From Soonwooa buanensis (GTDB lineage Bacteria > Bacteroidota > Bacteroidia > Flavobacteriales > Weeksellaceae): a stretch of DNA of 64,000 bases. The position numbers were made by a program, and so were the translations under genes. Of this stretch, positions 1-8,329 are shown one piece after another (positions within the stretch are counted from its first letter, which is position 1; every line of letters starts with the position of its first letter). The notes beneath the pieces were generated by a model. The model searched no databases. It was not told where the DNA came from and was given only the letters and a program-made list of their open reading frames with translations. Location of the stretch: NCBI RefSeq assembly GCF_900167905.1, contig NZ_FUYZ01000003.1, forward strand, positions 62,001 to 126,000, read 5' to 3'.

Positions 1-493
1 TTTCGCTGTTTTCAGCTTGGATAGCTTTATATTCTGCATCGATAACTTTTTTTCTGTCCTCAAGAGACATACTGTTATTCAATTTAGAAGTAATTCTTTG
101 TGTTGCATCATCCATTCTTACTAAGAATCTTACAGAAAGACCTTTAGCAGGAAGTTCTTCGCTTCTCTTCATTGCCCAAAAACCATTTGTTAAATAGTCT
201 TTTTCTGGTGTAGAAAGCGCTGCGATGTTACCGTATCCACAATGGTGGTTAGTGAATAATAAACCTTCTTTAGATACAACTTCTGCCGTACATCCACCAC
301 CGAATTGCACGATAGCGTCTTTAAGACTTGAGTTGTTAACCGAATAGATTTCTTCAGGCGTCAATTTTAGGCCTTCTTTTTGCATGTCAACGCCATTAAG
401 ACGCTTGATAAGCATTAATAGCCACATTCCTTCGTCTGCTCTCATCTGAGCAAAACTCAAAAGAAAAGTAAGTGCTAAAAATATTCTTTTCAT
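1..493 (-). CDS. S46 family dipeptidyl-peptidase (DPP7/DPP11-like), N-terminal part
   Basis: Only the first 164 codons lie in the window; the gene runs off the left edge. The product starts with a signal peptide (about residues 1-19, cleavage before DEGMWLL) and carries the S46 signature TNHHCGYG at residues 81-88, which contains the catalytic histidine. The Asp and Ser of the triad lie outside the window. S46 enzymes are periplasmic or surface dipeptidyl-peptidases that remove N-terminal dipeptides from imported oligopeptides in Bacteroidota that use protein as a carbon source. Whether it prefers acidic (DPP11) or hydrophobic (DPP7) P1 residues cannot be decided from this part. The family call is firm; the subtype is open. 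Confidence 0.9.
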   Translation of the reverse strand, partial: MKRIFLALTFLLSFAQMRADEGMWLLMLIKRLNGVDMQKEGLKLTPEEIYSVNNSSLKDAIVQFGGGCTAEVVSKEGLLFTNHHCGYGNIAALSTPEKDYLTNGFWAMKRSEELPAKGLSVRFLVRMDDATQRITSKLNNSMSLEDRKKVIDAEYKAIQAENSE

Positions 494-588
494 AGAGTAA
501 AATTTTTGCTGGCTAATTTACTCAATTTATTCTATAAAGTCTTAATTTTAGAGTGTTAAAATGATGTTTAACCCAAATTTTAGCTGAA

Positions 589-1023
589 ATGAAACTTATA
601 AAATCAAAATATTTTCTTTTTCTCATCCCTTTATTTATGCTTTTAAATTGTAAAGCTTTGATTTCGAAACAGAACTTACCCATCGAGTTAGAACGACAAT
701 GGATGTTAACGTCTATTACAGGTTTTACTAAAGAAAAATTAATGAAAAATAAAGCGCAGCTAGATCTGACGCAATATTCTGGCAGGAAAGCCAATCTTGG
801 TTGTGGTGATTTTTTAGTTGAAGTGCTTCAAGTTAATGCTGATAAAATTAAATTTAAAACCAAAGAAAATTCTTCTAAAAAATGTATCGACTCAGATGTT
901 TTAGAATATGTTTTCAGAAACGAATTAGGCACTGTTAATCGATATAAAATTGAAGGACATTTCTTAAAATTATATCAAAACGACAAAATTGTCATGGAAT
1001 TTGTAGCTGCTGATTGGGATTAA
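589..1023 (+). CDS. META/HslJ-like domain lipoprotein
   Basis: 144 residues. The N-terminus has two basic residues, a hydrophobic stretch and a possible lipobox, LLNC, with Cys21. Asn at -1 is unusual for signal peptidase II, so lipidation is likely rather than certain. After the signal the pattern ERQWMLTSITG, a second segment around GCGDF and a C-terminal LKLYQNDKIVMEF resemble the META/HslJ fold, a small envelope beta-domain whose E. coli member is a heat-inducible protein of unclear function. It is followed 17 bases later by osmC and may be co-transcribed with it. The role is unknown; an envelope stress link is inference from the family. Confidence 0.6.
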   Translation: MKLIKSKYFLFLIPLFMLLNCKALISKQNLPIELERQWMLTSITGFTKEKLMKNKAQLDLTQYSGRKANLGCGDFLVEVLQVNADKIKFKTKENSSKKCIDSDVLEYVFRNELGTVNRYKIEGHFLKLYQNDKIVMEFVAADWD

Positions 1024-1040
1024 CCTTAAAACAAAATAGT

Positions 1041-1454
1041 ATGAAAAGACAAGCAACAGCCGTATGGACCGGCACCGTAAAAGAGGGAAGTGGTCATTTG
1101 ACAACTGCCAGTAAGGTTTTAGATAAAACGCAATATTCCTTCAAAAGTAGATTCGAAGATGGGATTGGGACAAATCCTGAAGAGCTTTTGGCAGCAGCAC
1201 ATGCGGGATGTTTCACCATGAAAACTTCTGCAGATTTGACGGAAGCGGGTTATGTGCCAGAAAGTTTAGAGACGACATCCGTGGTCCTATTCGAAGATGG
1301 AAAAATCGCAAGATCCGAGTTGACTTTAACAGCAAAAATACCAGGAATTTCAGAAGAAGAGTTTCAAAAAATTGCTGCTAACGCGAAAGAAACTTGCCCA
1401 GTAAGTGTTGCTTTTAGTTTCGAAAAAACCTTGATGGCAACTTTGGTTTCTTAG
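1041..1454 (+). CDS. osmC: OsmC family peroxiredoxin
   Basis: 137 residues from ATG at 1041. An in-frame upstream start at 1014 would overlap the previous gene and add residues not seen in the family. OsmC/Ohr proteins are cytoplasmic homodimeric thiol peroxidases that reduce organic hydroperoxides. The two redox cysteines are visible: Cys57 in AAHAGCFTM and Cys119 in ETCPVS. The start MKRQATAVWTGTVKEGSG and the segment NPEELLAAAHAGC are typical of the OsmC rather than the Ohr subgroup. Its stop overlaps by 4 bases the end of the convergent small gene. Confidence 0.92.
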   Translation: MKRQATAVWTGTVKEGSGHLTTASKVLDKTQYSFKSRFEDGIGTNPEELLAAAHAGCFTMKTSADLTEAGYVPESLETTSVVLFEDGKIARSELTLTAKIPGISEEEFQKIAANAKETCPVSVAFSFEKTLMATLVS

Positions 1455-1747
1455 TTTTTTGTATCAAATTTAATAACATTCCAAAATAGTTCTGCGGTTT
1501 TCGGCAGAGGTATTTTGGAATTTTTATTTATAATAAAATCCTTTATTGATGAGGTTTTATTGCAATAGTTTTTGATTTTAATTAAATATAATTCTACATC
1601 ATTTGGTGTAAAAGAGATTTTAAAATCATCTCTCAGTTCTTCATTTTCAAAAGCAAAACAAACTCTGCTAGAATCTTCATTGTTTAATTCTAGTTTCAAA
1701 ACATTTTGCAAATGATCCAATAAAATTTCAAAATCTGTAGGCTTCAT
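1451..1747 (-). CDS. small hypothetical protein
   Basis: 98 residues from ATG at 1747 (MKPTDFEILLDHLQ). A longer reading starting at 1801 adds a Lys/Leu-rich tail translated from AT-rich DNA and is less likely. There is no signal peptide or membrane segment. The protein looks soluble, with a predicted helical N-terminus and an FxNDVxLYLIKIKN segment. I do not recognise a family. It is convergent with osmC, overlapping by 4 bases, and divergent from hflX. The ordinary amino-acid composition and the clean fit between neighbours argue that it is real. Confidence 0.5.
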   Translation of the reverse strand: MKPTDFEILLDHLQNVLKLELNNEDSSRVCFAFENEELRDDFKISFTPNDVELYLIKIKNYCNKTSSIKDFIINKNSKIPLPKTAELFWNVIKFDTKN

Positions 1748-1841
1748 AATTTTTAAAATTAGTAAAAAAATAAGCTTTGTTTTTTTGCATTTTTTATTCA
1801 AAAAAACTATCTTGTGAAACTTACAAAAAGATACATATTTA

Positions 1842-3056
1842 ATGCTAGATAAAAAAACACATCAGTACGAAAAAGCCGTATTGGTAGGACTTGTAACCAG
1901 AGATCAAGACGAAGAAAAACTTCAAGAATATATGGATGAGTTGGAGTTTTTGGCGTACACGGCGGGCGCAACTGTCGAAAAACGTTTTACCCAAAAATTG
2001 ACTCAACCAGATTCTAAAACTTTTGTTGGAAGCGGAAAAGCTGAAGAGATAAAAGCTTATGTTAAAGAAAATGAAATCGGAACCGTGATTTTCGATGACG
2101 AACTTTCGCCTTCTCAACTTAAAAATCTTGAACGCGAAATTGAAGTTAAAATCCTTGACAGAACCAATCTTATCCTCGATATTTTTGCGCAAAGAGCGCA
2201 GACTTCTTATGCGAGAACGCAAGTGGAATTGGCTCAGTATCAATATCTTTTACCACGATTAACCAGAATGTGGACCCACCTCGAAAGACAAAAAGGGGGA
2301 ATTGGGATGCGTGGTCCAGGGGAAACGGAAATCGAAACCGATAGACGTATTATTCGTGACCGAATTACATTGCTGAAAGAAAAATTGAAAACCATCGACA
2401 AGCAAATGGCGACGCAACGCAACAACCGCGGAAAGGTTGTGCGTGCTGCTTTGGTTGGTTATACCAATGTTGGGAAATCAACTTTGATGAATGCACTTTC
2501 GAAGTCGGAAGTGTTCGCAGAGAACAAATTGTTTGCAACGCTTGACACGACTGTGAGAAAGGTTGTCATCGGCAATTTGCCTTTCCTTTTGACAGACACT
2601 GTTGGGTTTATCAGAAAGCTTCCTACGCAATTGGTAGAGTCGTTTAAGTCAACTTTGGATGAGGTTCGTGAGGCGGATTTGTTGATTCATGTTGTGGATA
2701 TTTCGCACGAAAGTTTCGAAGATCATATCGCATCTGTTAATCAGATTTTGATGGAGATTAATGCGCATCAAAAGCCGATGATTATGGTGTTTAACAAGAT
2801 CGATGATTTTTCTTATGAGAAAAAAGATGATGATGATCTAACGCCGTCAACACGCAAAAATATCTCTTTAGAAGAATGGAAAAAAACGTGGATGGCAAAG
2901 TCCAAATATCCAACAGTTTTCATTTCTGCATTGACAAAAGAGAATTTTTCGGAGATGAAAAAAATGATCTATGATGAGGTTATGAAAATTCATATCTCGC
3001 GCTTCCCATACAACGATTTCTTGTTCGAATATTTTGAGGATGAAGATGAAGAATAA
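1842..3056 (+). CDS. hflX: GTPase HflX
   Basis: 404 residues, the normal length. HflX is a ribosome-associated GTPase that splits stalled 70S ribosomes, for example after heat stress. The N-terminal HflX domain (about residues 10-115) is followed by a helical linker with the family signature RGPGETEIETDRR, then a G domain from about residue 200. There G1 is GYTNVGKST (about 204-212), G3 is DTVGF, and G4 is NKID. It ends in an acidic tail. The next gene starts inside its last codons, so the two are translationally coupled. Confidence 0.95.
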   Translation: MLDKKTHQYEKAVLVGLVTRDQDEEKLQEYMDELEFLAYTAGATVEKRFTQKLTQPDSKTFVGSGKAEEIKAYVKENEIGTVIFDDELSPSQLKNLEREIEVKILDRTNLILDIFAQRAQTSYARTQVELAQYQYLLPRLTRMWTHLERQKGGIGMRGPGETEIETDRRIIRDRITLLKEKLKTIDKQMATQRNNRGKVVRAALVGYTNVGKSTLMNALSKSEVFAENKLFATLDTTVRKVVIGNLPFLLTDTVGFIRKLPTQLVESFKSTLDEVREADLLIHVVDISHESFEDHIASVNQILMEINAHQKPMIMVFNKIDDFSYEKKDDDDLTPSTRKNISLEEWKKTWMAKSKYPTVFISALTKENFSEMKKMIYDEVMKIHISRFPYNDFLFEYFEDEDEE

Positions 3057-3705
3057 TTTAAAACTAAACTTGATCAAAAGCTTATTTTTTCTAGGATTTT
3101 TAATTTTAGGAGGTTTTGCTTTTGGTCAAAATAAAATTGATTTTTCTGAAATCAAAAAAAATGTACAAGACAAAGAGTCGCCTTATTATTACGAAAGATT
3201 GTTGTTCAAATTCCGAGGAATGCCGCAGTCTATCGATAGTACAGAAGCTTTTAATTTGTATTACGGTACCAAGTTTACAGATCATCACCTTGAAGAAATG
3301 AATCCGAACTTTAGCAAGTTTCGTGAAAAATTTCAGCAACGGGATTTTAAAGAAGCGATAAAAATTGGTGAAGATTTACACTTCAAAGCGCCGACTAATC
3401 TTGAGGTTTTGCTGATACTTTTGCAATGTTATGAGCAAGAAAAAGATCAAAACAAATTCGTCTGGACGATACAAAAATTCAGAATGATTTCTGCCACAGT
3501 TCTTACCTCTGGCGAGGGCAACAAAGAGGATTCTCCTTATCTCGTTAACACGGTTGGAGAAGAATATGTCTTGTTGAACCTTCTGAAAGTCCCTTTTCAA
3601 AATTATAAACGTTCTTCAAAATCAACCAAAGACGGGATGATGGATATTTGGGAAAAAGATGGCGAAAAAATATACATTAACGTTGTGGGTTATGCCCCAG
3701 AATAG
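3046..3705 (+). CDS. secreted DUF4919-like protein
   Basis: 219 residues from ATG at 3046. In-frame ATG 3040 and TTG 3034 also exist, and all three overlap the end of hflX. The chosen start gives a normal signal peptide (hydrophobic core LIKSLFFLGFLILGGFAFG, then QNKIDFSEI). The mature part has the motif YYYERLLFKFRGMP near its start and helical repeats in the middle (FKEAIKIGEDLHFKAPTNLE), resembling the DUF4919 family of Bacteroidota. Its function is not known. It is probably periplasmic. The family assignment is from memory of the sequence pattern and is moderately sure. Confidence 0.6.
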   Translation: MKNNLKLNLIKSLFFLGFLILGGFAFGQNKIDFSEIKKNVQDKESPYYYERLLFKFRGMPQSIDSTEAFNLYYGTKFTDHHLEEMNPNFSKFREKFQQRDFKEAIKIGEDLHFKAPTNLEVLLILLQCYEQEKDQNKFVWTIQKFRMISATVLTSGEGNKEDSPYLVNTVGEEYVLLNLLKVPFQNYKRSSKSTKDGMMDIWEKDGEKIYINVVGYAPE

Positions 3706-3726
3706 AATTTAATTTAAAACAAATAA

Positions 3727-5013
3727 ATGGAGTTATATTACTCATTCTCAGTCTTAATTGTACTGGCATCGATATTTTCTTACATTAATTATCGATTTTT
3801 AAAATTACCGAGCACGATCGGTATCATGGTAATTGCGATTGCCGTTTCTATATTTTTAGTATTTTTTGGTGAGGCTGTTCTGCCTCGGACTTTTGGTCAT
3901 CTTCACGACCTTATGAATAGCATCAACTTCACGGAAGTTCTTATGGGAGCGATGCTGAATTTTTTACTCTTTGCAGGAGGAATCCATATTAACATCAATG
4001 ATCTAAAAGAACAAATTTGGCCCGTTGTTGTTTTTTCCACAGTCGGCGTTGTTATTTCTACCTTTATTGTAGGCTTTGGGGTGTTTTATATTTTGCCTTT
4101 GGTCGGTATCGAAATGCCTTTGTTATACTGTTTGGTTTTTGGTGCTTTAATTTCTCCAACCGATCCAGTTGCGGTTTTAAGTATTTTAAAACAAGCTAAT
4201 GTTTCAAAATCATTAGAGACTAAAGTTGCTGGTGAATCCTTATTTAATGATGGTATGGCAGTTGTGGTTTTTGCTGTGTTGTTGCAGTTGGCGACAGGTG
4301 TCGATATTGATATTACAGCTGAAAGTATTGGACTATTGTTAATTCAGGAAGCTGGTGGCGGTATTTTGCTGGGTGTGCTTTTGGGGTATTTCACATCGAG
4401 ATTAATGCGCGAAGTGGATGATTATATTATCTCTGTTTTGGTGACATTGTCCGTAGTTATGGGAGGTTATCTTATTGCAAAACAATTACATATTTCGGGT
4501 CCGTTGACGATGGTTGCAGCCGGATTGTTTATGGGGAATTTTAATAAAAATTTCAAAATGAAATCCATCACCCAAGATTATTTAATTAAATTTTGGGAGT
4601 TAATCGACGAAATCTTAAACGCTGTTCTATTCCTATTTATCGGCTTCGAATTATTAATGATAAAAGATTTGGATCATTATATGATTCCTGGTCTTATTGC
4701 TATTGCAATCGTCTTGGTTGCAAGATTTATATCGATTTGGGGACCGACGCAGTTCATGTCTTTCAAATCGAGGTTTACACCACAAACGGTTAAAGTTTTG
4801 GTTTGGGGCGGTATTCGTGGCGGTGTTTCCATTGCGTTAGCGATGTCTGTCCCGAAGAGTGAATACAGCACGATTATATTAAGTATCACATATTGCGTAG
4901 TTGTTTTCTCGATTATTGTACAAGGCTTAAGTATTGGTAAGGTGGCAAATCCTAAGAAAATTGCAACTGAAGAAGAGTTGCAAGATGAACAAATCTCTGA
5001 AAATTTGCATTAA
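3727..5013 (+). CDS. Na+/H+ antiporter, CPA1 (NhaP-like) family
   Basis: 428 residues with about twelve membrane segments, the normal size for CPA1 antiporters. The characteristic helix 5 motif is present as SPTDPVAVLS (the essential DP pair), followed by GESLFNDGMAVVVF, the ND motif of the ion-binding crossing region. A late GGIRGGVSIALAMSVP segment also matches the family. It exchanges Na+ (or K+) for protons across the inner membrane, supporting pH and salt homeostasis. The stop codon abuts the start of the next gene, so it is the first member of a run reaching 6697. Confidence 0.92.
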   Translation: MELYYSFSVLIVLASIFSYINYRFLKLPSTIGIMVIAIAVSIFLVFFGEAVLPRTFGHLHDLMNSINFTEVLMGAMLNFLLFAGGIHININDLKEQIWPVVVFSTVGVVISTFIVGFGVFYILPLVGIEMPLLYCLVFGALISPTDPVAVLSILKQANVSKSLETKVAGESLFNDGMAVVVFAVLLQLATGVDIDITAESIGLLLIQEAGGGILLGVLLGYFTSRLMREVDDYIISVLVTLSVVMGGYLIAKQLHISGPLTMVAAGLFMGNFNKNFKMKSITQDYLIKFWELIDEILNAVLFLFIGFELLMIKDLDHYMIPGLIAIAIVLVARFISIWGPTQFMSFKSRFTPQTVKVLVWGGIRGGVSIALAMSVPKSEYSTIILSITYCVVVFSIIVQGLSIGKVANPKKIATEEELQDEQISENLH

Positions 5014-5646
5014 ATGAAGCGTGAAATTAACATCGAAACTTGGAATCGCAAAGAGCATTTCAATTTGTTTTCGAATATGGATATGCCGTCCTTTGGTATT
5101 GTTACAGAGGTTGATTGTACCGAAACTTTTAGGTTAGCAAAAGATAGAAAAGAATCTTTCTTTGCGCACTATCTGCATAAGTCGATGGTTGCGGTTAATA
5201 AAGTTGACGCTTTTAAATTGAGAATCGACAACGGCAAAGTTTTTCAATACGACGTAATCCACGCTGGATCGACGATTGCAAGGGAAGACGGAACTTTCGG
5301 ATTTGCTTTTATGGATTTTTCTAACGATTTTAAAACTTTTAATGAAGCTTTACAAAGTGAAATAAAAGCTGTGCAAGAATCAACTGGACTCAGACTTAGC
5401 AATGATGATTTGGACTTAAACTTAATAAGACATTCGACGTTTCCGTGGCATCAATTCACTTCGATTTTGCATCCTGCGAATGTTAATAATAAAGAAAGTA
5501 TTCCGAGAATTGTCTTTGGTAAATTTTATGAAAAAAATGGTCGAAAGATGATGCCGATTTCTGTTGAAGCACATCACGGATTAATGGACGGACGACATAT
5601 TGCGATGTATTTGGAAGAGTTTCAAAAGCAACTAAATTTGGTTTAA
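5014..5646 (+). CDS. chloramphenicol acetyltransferase-like (CatA family) protein
   Basis: 210 residues, the length of classical trimeric CAT monomers. Near the C-terminus it has HHGLMDGRH, equivalent to the CAT catalytic HHxxxDG motif, with the catalytic His near residue 188. N-terminal WNRKEHFNLF is also typical. The family moves an acetyl group from acetyl-CoA to a hydroxyl acceptor. Location in a housekeeping run directly after an antiporter and before an AlkD-like gene, with neighbour-like base composition, suggests a native enzyme of unknown substrate rather than an acquired resistance gene. Confidence 0.82.
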   Translation: MKREINIETWNRKEHFNLFSNMDMPSFGIVTEVDCTETFRLAKDRKESFFAHYLHKSMVAVNKVDAFKLRIDNGKVFQYDVIHAGSTIAREDGTFGFAFMDFSNDFKTFNEALQSEIKAVQESTGLRLSNDDLDLNLIRHSTFPWHQFTSILHPANVNNKESIPRIVFGKFYEKNGRKMMPISVEAHHGLMDGRHIAMYLEEFQKQLNLV

Positions 5647-5651
5647 AAAAA

Positions 5652-6371
5652 ATGATAATTGTTGAAGATATAAAAGCAGCTTTGCAGGATTTAGCAATTC
5701 CTGAAAAGAAAGAATTTTTCCCTAGATTTTTTAAAACTGGCGAAGGCGAATATGGCGAAGGCGATTTGTTTTTGGGCGTTAAAGTTCCGGATCAGCGTTT
5801 GGTTGCCAAAGCTTTCTACGAAAAAATTAGTTTAAAAGAACTAAAACAATTGTTGTCTTCCAAATATCACGAGGAGCGTTTGACAGCTTTGTTGATGTTG
5901 GTTCTTAAGTTTGAGAAAGCTAAAAAAGATAAGGCGGTTCAACAAGAAGTGGTCGATTTCTATCTTAACAATTTAGAATTTGTCAACAATTGGGATTTGG
6001 TGGATAGTACGTGTTATAAAATTTTGGGAAGATTCGCTTTTGAAAATGATCAACCAGAATTACTACGAAAGCTATCAAAGTCCGATGAAATGTGGCATAA
6101 GCGCATTGCAGTTGTCGGGACGATGCATTACATTAAAAAAGGCGAGTTTGAGTTGACAAAAGAATTTGTTGTTCGAAACCTAAAACATCCTCACGATTTG
6201 ATGCATAAAGCCAATGGCTGGTTACTGCGCGAAATGGGCGGTAAAGATGAGCAAGAACTTCTGGATTTTCTGAATCTACATTATAAAGAAATGCCTCGTA
6301 CTTGTTTGCGTTACGCTATCGAAAAGTTGGACGAAAATCTTCGTCAAGATTATCTAAAAGGTAATATCTAA
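5652..6371 (+). CDS. DNA alkylation repair protein, AlkD-like
   Basis: 239 residues made of HEAT-like helical repeats, the size of AlkD glycosylases. These enzymes excise positively charged alkylated bases (3-methyl- and 7-methylguanine type lesions) without base flipping. Diagnostic stretches are FFKTGEGEYGEGD, FLGVKVPDQR, a VNNWDLVDSTC region near residue 115 with the Trp/Asp pair of the active cleft, and HPHDLMHKANGWLLREMG near the C-terminus. The stop overlaps the start of the next gene by one base (TAATG), indicating coupling. Confidence 0.9.
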   Translation: MIIVEDIKAALQDLAIPEKKEFFPRFFKTGEGEYGEGDLFLGVKVPDQRLVAKAFYEKISLKELKQLLSSKYHEERLTALLMLVLKFEKAKKDKAVQQEVVDFYLNNLEFVNNWDLVDSTCYKILGRFAFENDQPELLRKLSKSDEMWHKRIAVVGTMHYIKKGEFELTKEFVVRNLKHPHDLMHKANGWLLREMGGKDEQELLDFLNLHYKEMPRTCLRYAIEKLDENLRQDYLKGNI

Positions 6372-6697
6372 TGGAAATTGCACGTCCGATAATTCATTAT
6401 TTTTTGCATCTCGTTTTTCCGATTGTGTTGGCTTGGCTATTTTTTCGGAAAGATTGGAAGAAAGCTTATTTCCTAATGTTGTTGACCATGTTGGTCGACG
6501 TAGATCATCTGTTTGCAACACCGATTTTTGACCCGAACAGAGGAAGTGTTGGTTTCCATTTGTTTCATGGTTATGTGGCGATTGGCGTTTATATTCTGAT
6601 GCTTTTTTTTAAAGGAAATATTAGGATTTTAGGCGTTGGATTGTTGTTCCATATGTTTACAGATTTTCTCGATATGCAAATGAATCCGCATCTCTAG
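6371..6697 (+). CDS. small membrane protein, DUF6122-like
   Basis: 108 residues with three or four hydrophobic helices. Charged and polar residues sit between them, including VDVDHLFATPIFDPNRGSVG and a conserved-looking HMFTDFLDMQ end. The mix of His/Asp motifs (DVDH, FHLFHGY, HMFTD) in a small membrane protein resembles the YdjM/DUF457 metal-dependent hydrolase superfamily and the Bacteroidota DUF6122 family. The function is unknown. It is coupled to the AlkD-like gene by a one-base overlap and overlaps the convergent haemoglobin gene by 4 bases. Confidence 0.6.
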   Translation: MEIARPIIHYFLHLVFPIVLAWLFFRKDWKKAYFLMLLTMLVDVDHLFATPIFDPNRGSVGFHLFHGYVAIGVYILMLFFKGNIRILGVGLLFHMFTDFLDMQMNPHL

Positions 6698-7071
6698 GAG
6701 CGTGCGATTTTCATTTTATAAGACATGATCCGTGCAATATTTTGTGCACGAAGTAGGGCTGTCGCTACATTTTCGCCTTCGAAATTTTCTTCTAAAGTCT
6801 GTTGCCACAATGCAAGCCAACGATCAAAATGATGTTCTTCTAATGCAACAACTTGATTAAGTGGGAAATGTACGCGCATCGGATTGCCATCGTACACGGG
6901 ATTTCCTAAAAGGATGCTTTCCCAGAAGTTGTACATTTTGGGTAGATGTTTTTTGAGATCGATTTGTGCAATGTCTGTGAAGAAAAATCCGATTGTGTCA
7001 TCGATAACAACTTTATCATAAAATTTGTTTACGAGTTCTTCGATATCAGTTCTTGTTTCTAAAGCTTTCAT
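6694..7071 (-). CDS. group III truncated haemoglobin
   Basis: 125 residues from ATG at 7071. A longer in-frame start at 7131 exists, but the -7 promoter box at 7077-7084 lies inside that extension, so the short form is favoured. Recognisable features are FYDKVVIDDTIGFFF, the HLPKMYNFWESILLG helix, VHF, where the proximal haem His is expected, and EEHHFDRWLALW, the group III signature. Such proteins bind oxygen or NO and are thought to assist NO detoxification or respiration. The mRNA appears to have almost no leader. Confidence 0.88.
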   Translation of the reverse strand: MKALETRTDIEELVNKFYDKVVIDDTIGFFFTDIAQIDLKKHLPKMYNFWESILLGNPVYDGNPMRVHFPLNQVVALEEHHFDRWLALWQQTLEENFEGENVATALLRAQNIARIMSYKMKIARS

Positions 7072-7076
7072 ATTAA

Positions 7077-7084
7077 CAAAGTTA
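7077..7084 (-). promoter_or_regulatory. -7 promoter box, truncated haemoglobin
   Basis: The minus strand reads TAACTTTG, a match to the Bacteroidota TAnnTTTG box. It ends 5 bases before the ATG at 7071. Initiation about 5-7 bases downstream would fall on the start codon, predicting a leaderless or nearly leaderless transcript and excluding the start at 7131. Confidence 0.6.
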
Positions 7085-7143
7085 GGGTTTATAATGGATT
7101 GGTTATTAGTGCTTTCTTTGATTTTTATCATTAAATGAAATTC

Positions 7144-7251
7144 GGAGTGCTATCTGCGCCCCAGATTGAGCGGCCTGTTTGAGCTCTTCTCTCGGATAGG
7201 ATTTGCTTCGGCAAGAGACAGCGAGTAGCGAAAGCTGGAAATGGCGGCCAA
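7144..7251 (-). repeat. intergenic hairpin element, family A copy 1
   Basis: Read on the minus strand this has a left box TTTCCAGCTTTCGC, a variable middle with a short CTCTT/AAGAG stem, then AAGAGCTCAAACA and a right box CAATCTGGGGCGC. The same order of boxes occurs at 19236, 28515, 30581 and 35051. It lies between the divergent haemoglobin and cysteine-cluster genes and encodes nothing obvious. Confidence 0.5.
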
Positions 7252-7260
7252 AAAAATGTG

Positions 7261-7268
7261 TAATTTTG
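7261..7268 (+). promoter_or_regulatory. -7 promoter box, cysteine-cluster gene
   Basis: TAATTTTG matches TAnnTTTG. Predicted initiation near 7275 is about 12 bases before the TTG start at 7287, supporting that unusual start codon. Confidence 0.5.
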
Positions 7269-7286
7269 TAGCCTTAAAATTCGGTT

Positions 7287-7778
7287 TTGGATATTGAACA
7301 TTATAAAAAATTGGCGGAGCAAAAGTCGAAAGAGCATAAAAAATTCTTGGAACAACTAAAGAAAAAACCGCCGAAAAACCTCGATTATATTGTGGAAGAT
7401 ACGCATGAAGAGACTTTTGAGGAAATCGATTGTCTATCTTGCGCAAATTGTTGTAAAACGACGGGGCCGCTTTTTACAGAAAAAGATAAAGAACGAATCG
7501 CTAAACATTTGCGCATGAAGATTTCGGATTTTGAAACGAAATTTTTGCGTGTTGATGAAGATCAAGATTGGGTTTTGCAATTGACGCCTTGTTTTTTCTT
7601 GGATCCAAATGATAATAAATGTAGCATCTATGATGTGCGCCCAAAAGCCTGTCGCGAGTATCCGCACACCGATCGAAAGAAGATTTATCAAATCAATAAT
7701 TTGACTTTGAAGAATACGCTAATCTGCCCAGCAACCTATGTTTTCGTCGAAAAATTAAGAAAAGTTTTGGAGAAGTAG
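7287..7778 (+). CDS. YkgJ-type cysteine cluster (Zn/Fe-chelating) protein
   Basis: 163 residues. The start is TTG at 7287, supported by the promoter box at 7261; no ATG precedes the conserved part. The cluster CLSCANCC (Cys49, 52, 55, 56) plus later cysteines at about 102, 112 and 122 (PCFFLDPNDNKCSIYDVRPKAC) is the pattern of the UPF0153/YkgJ family, thought to bind Zn or an Fe-S cluster. The N-terminal 35 residues are highly charged and helical. The exact biochemical role is unknown. It is a single-gene unit in this window. Confidence 0.85.
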   Translation: MDIEHYKKLAEQKSKEHKKFLEQLKKKPPKNLDYIVEDTHEETFEEIDCLSCANCCKTTGPLFTEKDKERIAKHLRMKISDFETKFLRVDEDQDWVLQLTPCFFLDPNDNKCSIYDVRPKACREYPHTDRKKIYQINNLTLKNTLICPATYVFVEKLRKVLEK

Positions 7779-7890
7779 TTGGTTTTCACAAGCTTTCTTA
7801 AAGTGTTTTAAAATGTATTAAATTTTTGATTTCTAAATATTATTGGGAAATATTTCGGCGTTTAAAGATTGTAACACTAAACGAATATTT

Positions 7891-8196
7891 ATGAAAAAGT
7901 TATTTTTTGCAGCACTTTTTATGACTGGCGGAATGGTGGCGGTAAGTGCGCAAACTACAGAAGCAAAGAAAGCTAAAACTACAGAAGCCACTGCTGTTGA
8001 GGAAGTGCAAACGACGCCGAAGTTGACAGAAGAAAATCCAGCAACGACGAAGAAGGAAAGTGATAAAAGTATTATCGCGAACGATAAAAAGTTAAAGAGC
8101 AAATTGAATAAAGAAAAAGCGAAAGATCAACCAATGCTACAAGAGGCAGAACCTGCAAAGCAAGAAGGGCCTAGAAAAATAGAGAAAGTTGAGTAA
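7891..8196 (+). CDS. small secreted Lys/Glu-rich protein (paralog of the gene at 8425)
   Basis: 101 residues from ATG at 7891. A signal peptide (KKLFFAALFMTGGMVAVSAQ) is followed by a low-complexity mature part rich in Lys, Glu, Thr and Ala, probably disordered. The signal peptide and composition closely resemble those of the next gene, and both have ACACTAAA shortly upstream. A terminator follows at 8223. The function is unknown; periplasmic or surface localisation is inferred from the signal. Confidence 0.65.
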   Translation: MKKLFFAALFMTGGMVAVSAQTTEAKKAKTTEATAVEEVQTTPKLTEENPATTKKESDKSIIANDKKLKSKLNKEKAKDQPMLQEAEPAKQEGPRKIEKVE

Positions 8197-8222
8197 GTTA
8201 TTAGAGTAGTTTTTGATTTGAT

Positions 8223-8257
8223 AATCCTCGGAAGTGTAGCTCCGAGGATTGTCTTTT
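8223..8257 (+). terminator. intrinsic terminator after the gene ending at 8196
   Basis: A 10-bp stem AATCCTCGGA/TCCGAGGATT with an 8-base loop is followed by GTCTTTTTAT. Confidence 0.8.
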
Positions 8258-8329
8258 TATATAATAATCAAATATTGTATTATTGTACAGAATTGTTGTA
8301 AAATAGTTAATAAATACGTTTTACTTTAT

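Noticed and set aside
5014-5646. Chloramphenicol resistance gene
   Set aside because: The CAT fold and motif are present, but the gene sits in a housekeeping run without mobile DNA and its base composition looks like that of its neighbours; resistance cannot be inferred.
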